A DNA stretch of 37,003 nt from Stentor coeruleus. Taxonomy: Eukaryota; Ciliophora; Heterotrichea; Heterotrichida; Stentoridae. The notes under the pieces are model-generated. The model saw nothing but the letters and a program-made list of their open reading frames with translations, was not told the origin of the DNA and did no database searches. The stretch covers positions 1 to 37,003 of the forward strand of contig MPUH01000747.1 of the NCBI GenBank assembly GCA_001970955.1, written 5' to 3'. Shown piece by piece: positions 1 to 6,662 of the stretch (positions are counted from its first letter, which is position 1; every line of letters starts with the position of its first letter). The position numbers were made by a program, and so were the translations under genes.

Positions 1-599
1 CATATAAAATCATAAAAAAAACCCANCAACCAGTCCTCGAAAGTAAATAATAATATAACCCCGCTCACAACACAAATATAAAAAATATCCTATATATAAA
101 ATCCTTAACATAACACCCAATATTCCAAAAATACATTTCCACAATTTTCAATCATACTCCATATAAAATCATAAAAAAAACCCTAATTTTATATTACCCA
201 ATTAATCTACCTCCATAAAAAATCTTAATCAAAATTTACCATATCTCCACACAAAAATCTTAATAAAAATTCATTATATCTACNTTTCAATCATACTCCA
301 TATAAAATCATAAAAAAAACCCTAATTTTATATTACCCAATTAATCTACCTCCATAAAAAATCTTAATCAAAATTTACCATATCTCCACACAAAAATCTT
401 AATAAAAATTCACTATATCTGGATAACAAAATCCTAAAACTACTCATTTTCGCATATCTAAACATATCAAAAACTTAAAAATCTAATTACCGGTTAAGCA
501 TTCAACACTATTATCATACAATCAATACAAAATAAAAACTATCATAATTTGACTATTATTTCAAAACTACAATTAAAAATTCCACTCTTATCAACTTAA
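1..599. other. AT-rich intergenic DNA with two contig-join scars
   Basis: No credible ORF was found. Bases 1-24 repeat bases 160-183 and 299-322, and an N sits at 26. A second N at 284 separates two near-identical copies of a 136-base segment. The rest is A/C-rich non-coding sequence lying beyond the 3' end of the minus-strand CTF8 gene. The left neighbour is outside the window. Confidence 0.7.
146..420. repeat. False direct repeat around N at 284
   Basis: Bases 146-281 and 285-420 are the same 136-base sequence with one T/C difference near the end. They are separated only by two bases and an N. The pattern matches the other N positions in this window, so I read it as two overlapping contig ends, possibly two alleles, placed side by side rather than a true tandem duplication. 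Confidence 0.8.
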
Positions 600-914
600 T
601 TATTTAATCAGCTGCTTCATTGTTTGTTTTGTTTGGTCAGGAATTGGTGCCGGTCTTTCTGAGAAAATTATTTTTTTACGTATCATTCCAACCATAATAA
701 GATTTTGATTTGACTTTTGTATCACAGCTATTGGTTTAGATAATGTTTCAGCTTTACCTCTAAGTATATGATTTCCAATAACCAACTTGCATTTTTGACC
801 CCCGTCTTCTAGTTTCCCAAGTTTAAGTCCATCTAAGTTTTCTGAATACTGAACCTCACCTTGTAGTTCAATCATCATAAAGTCTTTGATTTTATCTGCC
901 TTTGTAAGTATCAT
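600..914 (-). CDS. CTF8: Chromosome transmission fidelity protein 8 (Ctf8)
   Basis: This 104-residue protein fits the small Ctf8 family (about 120 residues in animals). Ctf8 binds Ctf18 and Dcc1 in the alternative clamp loader (Ctf18-RFC) that loads or unloads PCNA and supports sister-chromatid cohesion in the nucleus. Visible family features, in order, are MIELQGEVQ near residues 14-22, a LGKLEDG turn, the VIGNHILRGK segment near 45-54, LSKPIAVIQK, and a C-terminal MIRKKIIFSERPAPI block where the family has an R-K-L-L-F-x-x-R-P signature. The ATG at 914 is the only sensible start, because the divergent aspartic protease begins 26 bp away. The stop is TAA. No intron is needed. The family call rests on motif recognition, not on a search. 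Confidence 0.82.
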   Translation of the reverse strand: MILTKADKIKDFMMIELQGEVQYSENLDGLKLGKLEDGGQKCKLVIGNHILRGKAETLSKPIAVIQKSNQNLIMVGMIRKKIIFSERPAPIPDQTKQTMKQLIK

Positions 915-940
915 TATGATGATATTAACAATATATATAT
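915..940. promoter_or_regulatory. 26-bp divergent intergenic region
   Basis: Only 26 bp separate the start codons of CTF8 (-) and the aspartic protease (+). The gap is pure A/T except for isolated G and C, and contains a short TA repeat just before the protease ATG. Any core promoter and 5' UTR for both genes must fit here or overlap the coding sequences. No specific factor site is recognised. Confidence 0.5.
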
Positions 941-2116
941 ATGATATTGTTCATAATCACAATCTTACTAGCATTATCATCTTCATCATACATCGAGTAT
1001 AATCTAAAGCCAATTGAACTAGGGGCATCATCCACACTAAAAAACTACGGGAATTTCCAATATGTAATCACAATGTCAATTGGTTCTCCTTCTCAGACCA
1101 TAGACCTTTTAGTAGACACTGGGAGTTCTTGGATCTTAATCCCTTCGAAAAACTGTGACTGTCACAAATCCTCTCACAAATTCGATTCATCCTCAAGTTC
1201 ATCTTTTACTTCCTACAACACTGAAATCAATCAAAAATATGGTCGTGGTGAAGTTACAGGATTATTAAGTTCAGAAAAACTAACCTTATCATCATTAACA
1301 TCATATAATCAAACCTTTATCCTTATAACCGAAGAGGCAGATTTTGATAATCTTCAAGCAGATGGGGTATTAGGTTTAGCTTTTAATTCACTATCTATGG
1401 GTTACAATACTTTTATAGATACTTTAAAGTCTCAAAATACTATAAATCAAAGATTATTTTCTATATATCTAAGCAATAGAGATCAAAAAGTATATTCTTT
1501 TATGACAATTGGTGGATATAATACAACAAAATATTTAAATGAAAATGCTCTTGTTGTAGATATTGAACAAGATTTTGGTTTTTGGTGTTTTTGGATGGAA
1601 AGTTCAAGATTTGGTGATCATTATTATGAAGATTATACACTTGGGCTTTTTGATACTGGTGGAAGTATGATACTTGGCCCAGAGCCTGAAGTTGATATGA
1701 TTATTGAACAGATAAATGGTATAGCATCTTGTTATATGGATACTGTGTTGATTTGTTATTGTAATAAAAGTGATATTGATAAATTCCCTAATTTTCAATT
1801 TTATATTGGAGGACAAGAATTTGTAGTAAGACCAGAAAGCTATGTTTATTATAAGAATAACTTATGTTATGTACTTTTTGATTATTCTTATGATTTTTAT
1901 TGGGTTTTAGGACAACCATTTCTTAGGGAGTATTATTCGGTTTTTGATATGGATCAGATGAAAGTTATGCTATTTAATGAGAAATATGTTGGGAATCAGA
2001 AAAAAGGATTTTGGGTGTTGTGGGTGTTAGTTGGAGGGATAATTGGAGGGGTTTATGTGGCTGGAAGAAAGTTTTGGAAGAAGGATGAGAGGGTTTATTT
2101 GCTAATTAAGCAGTGA
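941..2116 (+). CDS. Pepsin-family (A1) aspartic protease, membrane-anchored
   Basis: This is a 391-residue A1 aspartic endopeptidase. Residues 1-17 form a hydrophobic signal peptide. The first catalytic motif is VDTGSSW (Asp59) and the second is FDTGGS (Asp238). A VLGLAF segment follows at about 143-148 and WVLGQPFLREYYSVFD at 321-336, the usual A1 C-terminal motif. A hydrophobic stretch at about 357-374 followed by a basic tail (GRKFWKKDER) suggests a type I membrane protein of the secretory or endolysosomal/food-vacuole system. The mature N-terminal domain starts about 20 residues after the signal peptide, so a classical propeptide of about 45 residues is absent or very short. The ATG at 941 is the first in frame. 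The frame ends with TGA TAA TAA. Substrate is unknown. Confidence 0.92.
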   Translation: MILFIITILLALSSSSYIEYNLKPIELGASSTLKNYGNFQYVITMSIGSPSQTIDLLVDTGSSWILIPSKNCDCHKSSHKFDSSSSSSFTSYNTEINQKYGRGEVTGLLSSEKLTLSSLTSYNQTFILITEEADFDNLQADGVLGLAFNSLSMGYNTFIDTLKSQNTINQRLFSIYLSNRDQKVYSFMTIGGYNTTKYLNENALVVDIEQDFGFWCFWMESSRFGDHYYEDYTLGLFDTGGSMILGPEPEVDMIIEQINGIASCYMDTVLICYCNKSDIDKFPNFQFYIGGQEFVVRPESYVYYKNNLCYVLFDYSYDFYWVLGQPFLREYYSVFDMDQMKVMLFNEKYVGNQKKGFWVLWVLVGGIIGGVYVAGRKFWKKDERVYLLIKQ

Positions 2117-2264
2117 TAATAAGCTTAGAATAGGGTGTTAAAAGTTTGGGGTTTATAGGTTTAGTTAGAAAAAGGTTAATGCTTGTCGTAGAATTAGAGA
2201 ATGACTATTGAATGGGTTTTTTTATTGGTGAAGTTTATATTGAATTTCATTTCCAGTGTAAATA

Positions 2265-3011
2265 ATGGATAATACTGTAAAAAGCTATCAGAATTTCGCT
2301 TCAGAAATACTTGAAATCAATTTGCCAGAGACTTCAACTTCGTTTAGTTTGTTTCAGAATGGTAAAGAAGACATTGTATCGCCAAAAATTACTAAAAAAC
2401 CGAAAAGGAGTAACAAGCTCAGAAATTTTACACATGAAATTAGAGTGATTGAAAAACTTAAAAGACCTTCTGTGCCTGCTTATGGTCAAAATCTAATGCC
2501 AAAATTCAAAAGATCTATGACAACTATTATGAATAAGACTGTGAATAAAATTATGCTTGCAAACCGTTTAAAACCCAAATCCAACAAAGATGATAAGTAC
2601 TTTTTCCCCATAATAAACCCAATTCTCTTTAAACTTAACGCAAAACTTCGACCAAAAGAATGCCGATACAACATCAAACAGCTTAAAAACCAAACTTTAG
2701 TCTATAAAACTGATACTGGACTTTTGCGGTACTCAATCGACCCTACAACCCCATCAAAACCTAAATGCCTTCCACACAAACCTGGTCAATCAACTCAAGA
2801 AAGTAGCGACCAACTTCTTTTAAGCACAGAAAATTCTCTTTCTGACTTTTATGCTCAGTCAATACGCTTACAAAACCTCATTCGCCGTAGAGAACAAGAC
2901 AATAAAATTGACGCTCATCAATATGAAACCTTATCAAATAAACTTTCTAGTATAAATCAAAGTATAACAAATGAGCAATCAAGAATAGCTTTATCATTTT
3001 ATAGCTTGTAA
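2265..3011 (+). CDS. Hypothetical basic protein
   Basis: This 248-residue protein is not recognised. It is rich in Lys, Asn and Ser, with a strongly basic segment at about residues 40-100 (KKPKRSNKLR, KLKRPS, FKRSM, NRLKPKSNK) and a Gln/Asn/Ser-rich C-terminal third that could form short helices. There is no signal peptide or transmembrane segment. The context AATA-ATG at 2265 resembles other starts here, and the frame closes at TAA. It lies 148 bp after the protease on the same strand. Codon composition moves from G-containing at the 5' end to C-rich later, as in several neighbouring genes. I accept it as a gene from length and composition only. Confidence 0.62.
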   Translation: MDNTVKSYQNFASEILEINLPETSTSFSLFQNGKEDIVSPKITKKPKRSNKLRNFTHEIRVIEKLKRPSVPAYGQNLMPKFKRSMTTIMNKTVNKIMLANRLKPKSNKDDKYFFPIINPILFKLNAKLRPKECRYNIKQLKNQTLVYKTDTGLLRYSIDPTTPSKPKCLPHKPGQSTQESSDQLLLSTENSLSDFYAQSIRLQNLIRRREQDNKIDAHQYETLSNKLSSINQSITNEQSRIALSFYSL

Positions 3012-3460
3012 AAGTTAACAAATGATTTAATCCTAGTTTAATATGGTTTTTAAGGTTAAGGTAATATAAATAATCATGCTTTTTTTAGAGACATGAATTT
3101 GATTTCTAAAAAAATATCCCGCTTTATGTAGTAAAAAAGTTATATGGAATAATTTTCACAATAAAAGTTTTGGAAATAGGTTTTATTTATAATAAACTAA
3201 CAATAAACTATAATTACTATATTTATTATATAATATTCATATTACACAATAATACTTCTGTTACAGGTAAAAAAATCAAACTTCTCATATCAAACCTATC
3301 CTAATTCTCTTAAAAAAATGCCCGATTTCCAAACCTCCTTCCACACAAAACCTTCAATTCTCACATAAACTTTTCAAACCTAATATAAATACCTTATAAC
3401 CCTCTTATAAGGAATCTTATCACTACCTAACTAAACCTAAAAACCATCTCCCAAAAAGAC
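3012..3460. other. Convergent intergenic region, no gene seen
   Basis: 449 bp of very AT-rich DNA lie between the ends of two convergent genes. There is no ORF, RNA gene or clear repeat. The part nearest bS6m is C-rich on the plus strand, hence G-rich on that gene's strand downstream of its stop. Confidence 0.55.
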
Positions 3461-3901
3461 TTAAAATGGATTATCGAGCTTATCAACCTTTTCTTTCATC
3501 TTCATAACCTTCTGTGCATACTCATAATCTTTCGTATCATTAAATGGATCAATAGCTCTCTGTGCCCTGAAATATGTATTCAAAGCATAATCCAAATCTT
3601 TAGCCCTATGCATATGGCTCATAAAAACCTCTCTCTGATATTGAGTCGTCAAAATCTTTCTAACAGTCACATTTACAGCAGGTGGAGCATCAACCATAAT
3701 CTGTAAATATCTTGCGACATTATGATTGAGTTTGTTTAATCTTTTAGTATTACCCAAAATCCTATCACCAAGATTTTGTATATCTCTAACTTGAGCGCTA
3801 GGATGAGCTGTTAGAATCCCTTTAACTAAATCCTGTAGCATATCGGCTGTAGCTTTAGCAGGTCCAGCTTTTGCCACTACTATAAATTCGTATAAAGGCA
3901 T
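3461..3901 (-). CDS. MRPS6: Mitochondrial ribosomal protein bS6m
   Basis: This 146-residue protein matches the bS6 family of small ribosomal subunit proteins. It starts MPLYEFIVVAKAGPA (first beta strand), has VRDIQNLGDRIL near 38-49 (family V-x-x-I-x-N-L-G-x-R), a Y/L-Q-I-M-V-D-A-P-P strand at about 65-74 (family F-x-x-D-A-P-P), and an Arg-rich helix. The extra C-terminal 45 residues are helical and charged, as is common in mitochondrial forms. Like human MRPS6 it has no obvious cleavable presequence. Its ATG lies 15 nt after the stop of the upstream gene on the same strand. It is expected to be nuclear-encoded and act in the mitochondrial 30S-type subunit. Confidence 0.85.
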   Translation of the reverse strand: MPLYEFIVVAKAGPAKATADMLQDLVKGILTAHPSAQVRDIQNLGDRILGNTKRLNKLNHNVARYLQIMVDAPPAVNVTVRKILTTQYQREVFMSHMHRAKDLDYALNTYFRAQRAIDPFNDTKDYEYAQKVMKMKEKVDKLDNPF

Positions 3902-3916
3902 TTATAACTAATCATT

Positions 3917-4675
3917 TTACTTATTAGAATAAGATGAATTCGATATGCTATTTGGGGATTTTATGAAACTGTTAGGTTTGTAGTGGCATTTATTAGAAAT
4001 AGGAATAATCCCTGGCCGGCCATAGAGTTTTTCTATTACTAGCCTTTCGGAAAGGGTTGTTTTTGATGAAGGGTTATGAGATTTTACTATACAAGCTTTA
4101 GGGCTTTGAGGTGTTTTAGGGGTTTTAGGACTTTTAGGACTTTTTAGGTCTGGTTTTTCTATTTGAAGTGAGTCTATTGTGTGTATATTCGTTAAATCAT
4201 GCTGTTTAAAATTTTGATATAGTTTTTCCATAGACTTCTTAGGGGAATCTGAATAGGGATTACTGACGAGGCGGGATATTAAAAGGTTAGTCTGGGTTTT
4301 GGATATTTTTTTTGAGTTGTGGTATTGTTTAGCTTCTTTTTCAAGACACTGCTGGCGGAAAGTTTCTCTTAAATCAGTGATTTCTCGTCTTTTCTCAGTG
4401 TCTATTAGCAATCTTTCATATACTTCTTCGTTTTCCATATAACTCCTAGCGCTTTTTATCTCGCAATACTCTTTAAACTCTTTTAATTTCAAATCTCTTA
4501 CATTTCTTCTATTAGAATCAGCTACTAAACGATCAAAAACTCTCATTGTCCCATCGTATCTTGGACTTAAATCACTGTTTCTTGCACTTTCATTATTGTA
4601 TATACTTATCGGCGAATTTTCCCAACCAGGGCTGGTTTCATTTGATCTTAATACTCGTCCGATAGGACTTTCCAT
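3917..4675 (-). CDS. Hypothetical Ser/Pro-rich protein
   Basis: This 252-residue protein is unrecognised and mostly disordered in appearance. The N-terminal part has SP sites (MESPIGR, ETSPGW, NSPIS). A charged helical region at about 50-125 contains EEVYERLLIDTEKRREI. A proline-directed cluster at about 180-195 (repeated SPK/TPK units) suggests phosphorylation by CDK/MAPK-type kinases or microtubule binding; this is inference. It is immediately upstream of bS6m on the minus strand, 15 nt stop-to-start. The reading frame uses ATG and TAA, with no intron visible. Confidence 0.62.
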   Translation of the reverse strand: MESPIGRVLRSNETSPGWENSPISIYNNESARNSDLSPRYDGTMRVFDRLVADSNRRNVRDLKLKEFKEYCEIKSARSYMENEEVYERLLIDTEKRREITDLRETFRQQCLEKEAKQYHNSKKISKTQTNLLISRLVSNPYSDSPKKSMEKLYQNFKQHDLTNIHTIDSLQIEKPDLKSPKSPKTPKTPQSPKACIVKSHNPSSKTTLSERLVIEKLYGRPGIIPISNKCHYKPNSFIKSPNSISNSSYSNK

Positions 4676-5365
4676 AATATTTTTATTATCGGATTTTTTA
4701 AAGATATCATGGCTATTAATATACTAAATCTAGGAATATATCTGGAGATTATTAAATCTGATGAGGCTAATTTTTAGGCGAAAATGAAGGGCTTTCATGT
4801 TTTTTGATAATAATTAAAGACGGGAAGAATTTAAAGGTTATTGCATATGAGATGAAAATATAAAGCAATATTGGTTTTTTAAGTTTCAACTAAAACTTAT
4901 GTAATTAATATGATGAGGTTTTTATGGTTCTTAATAAATAAAATAACAATAATCATCTTCCTGATATATGAATTCTACACATATATTTTGTACCCAGATA
5001 ATTTTTCTTTCTTTGGTGATAACATACTATAATATAATAATATCAATAAAATACAGACAAAGCTGAATCTAATGAAATATAAAAAAATTACACTTTATTT
5101 AAAGTATACTCAGATCTTTTAACGATTCTCTATCTGATTCAACATTTTATACTCCACAGCTTTTGCCTAAGCAAGCCACATATCAATAAAAATAACATCA
5201 AAAATTTATAATCTTCAAAAATTCACACAAAAAAGCACATTTCCTAAAATACACTATAAAAAACCTATCACAAAATAACTCCCTTAAATCAAAACCATAA
5301 TTCTAATTCCCATACATAATAAGCCTACATTCACAGCTTCCAAAACCCATCTTAAAATATTGTAA
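4676..5365. other. Divergent intergenic region
   Basis: 690 bp separate the starts of a minus-strand and a plus-strand gene. No ORF or RNA gene is visible. Composition changes across the gap: the left part contains G-containing runs (sense-strand C-rich for the minus gene), and the last 200 bp before CACYBP is almost G-free A/C/T on the plus strand. The same switch is seen at other divergent pairs here. Confidence 0.5.
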
Positions 5366-6151
5366 ATGGATTCTCGAAGATTCGAATTAGAGGCTGACCT
5401 AAAAGAGATTGACCGATTACTATCCTTAAGTACTCGCAATTACTCCAAAGAAATCCTAATTTCCCTACGTCTATCCACATCTCAAGAACTAAAATCCTTA
5501 CCAGAAGGATCTTCAGAGCCAGTTCCCCACGATGAAGAAGGTATTATATGGAAGCCTCTTGATCGTTTCTCATGGGAACAAACAGAAAATGAAATTAAAA
5601 TTTACGTAACTTGTTTAGAAGGTTTGAAATCTCATCCAAAAGAAAACATCCATTTGCACACAACTAAAAATTCAGTCACTGTGTCTATAAAAAACTTTCA
5701 AAATAATAATTACAGACTTAAATTCCCAAAGCTCACAAATGATATTAATACTGGGAAAATCACTCAAAAATCTAATGGTTTTTCTGTGACGCTTATTAAA
5801 AAAGATAAAATTCGTTGGGATAGTCTTGTGCCTAAGAAAGTTGTCCCTGTTAAGGAGAAANTCCCAAAGCTCACAAATGATATTAATACTGGGAAAATCA
5901 CTCAAAAATCTAATGGTTTTTCTGTCACTCTTATTAAAAAAGATAAAATTCGTTGGGATAGTCTTGTGCCTAAGAAAGTTGTCCCTGTTAAGGAGAAGGA
6001 TGAGGAGGAAAAAGGGGATACAAAAGATTCTGGGGATGCTGGGGATAGTTTGATGAAAATGATGAAGGAACTTTATGAAACTGGAGATGATGATATGAAG
6101 AAGACAATTGCTGAAGCGTGGTCTAAAGCTAAAAATAAAGAAGATTTATAA
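5366..6151 (+). CDS. CACYBP: Calcyclin-binding protein / SIP-like (CS + SGS domains)
   Basis: The protein begins with a helical N-terminal region (about 1-45), then a CS (p23/HSP20-like) domain with FSWEQTENEIKIYVT at about 69-83. It ends in an SGS-type tail with SLMKMMKELYETGDDDMKKT, which closely follows the CacyBP pattern. CacyBP/SIP links Siah-type E3 ligase, Skp1 and S100 proteins in animals; in a ciliate an HSP90 co-chaperone or ubiquitin-adaptor role is inferred. The raw frame is 261 residues, but 46 codons (5860-5997) are an assembly duplicate including the N. The corrected protein is 215 residues, close to the 228 of the human protein. The two copies differ by two synonymous third-position changes. 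Confidence 0.85.
   Translation: MDSRRFELEADLKEIDRLLSLSTRNYSKEILISLRLSTSQELKSLPEGSSEPVPHDEEGIIWKPLDRFSWEQTENEIKIYVTCLEGLKSHPKENIHLHTTKNSVTVSIKNFQNNNYRLKFPKLTNDINTGKITQKSNGFSVTLIKKDKIRWDSLVPKKVVPVKEKXPKLTNDINTGKITQKSNGFSVTLIKKDKIRWDSLVPKKVVPVKEKDEEEKGDTKDSGDAGDSLMKMMKELYETGDDDMKKTIAEAWSKAKNKEDL
5724..5997. repeat. False in-frame duplication around N at 5861
   Basis: Bases 5724-5859 and 5862-5997 are the same 136 bases with two differences (GTG ACG versus GTC ACT, both Val-Thr). The duplicated interval removes cleanly as 138 nt, keeping frame and restoring family length. Two synonymous differences fit alleles better than sequencing error or a functional repeat. Confidence 0.88.
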
Positions 6152-6662
6152 GGATTTAGATTAAAATAGGAACTTAGTTTGGTTAGAATTGAGTAGGAAA
6201 AGGTTTTTAAAATGCTTAAAGTTATTTAGTAGATAGTAAATAATAGCATAAAATTTTTGGTTTTTGGGTGAAGTGGTTTTTAAGCATAATTTTTATATAT
6301 AATTCTATTAGATAATAGCATTATCACCTTATGAGCTTACGAATCATTGTTTACGAAATAACAGCATTATTTTTATTACTAAAAATCCTACAGCATCAAT
6401 AAAAAGTATTACACAAAATTATAAGTTTTTCATATAAAAAATTATCATCTCCTATAATCATAAAACAACAACTACATCTTTTTATCAAATACTTCTAATA
6501 CCCATAATATCCAATCCTAAATTCTTAATTTTTATATCAAATACTTCTAATACTCATAATATCCAATCCTAAATTCTTATATTTTTATACTCAAATACTA
6601 ATATATTAAAACTAGTTAATAATATTATTATGTATTAGCTGTCTTACAGCTATTACTTCACC
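6152..6662. other. Convergent intergenic region
   Basis: 511 bp lie between the ends of CACYBP (+) and PKG (-). It is AT-rich, with no ORF of note. It contains the two-copy 52-bp tandem repeat listed separately. Confidence 0.55.
6484..6588. repeat. 52/53-bp tandem repeat, two copies
   Basis: Copy 1 is 6484-6535 and copy 2 is 6536-6588. Both begin ATCAAATACTTCTAATAC and share nearly all bases, with one C/T change and small changes near the end. No N is involved, and the copies abut directly, so unlike the N-flanked repeats this one looks real. Confidence 0.8.

Noticed and set aside
2102-2135. 16-nt GT...AG string over the protease stop (GTGATAATAAGCTTAG)
   Set aside because: Splicing it would add only about three residues before another stop; the existing C-terminus after the TM segment is complete.
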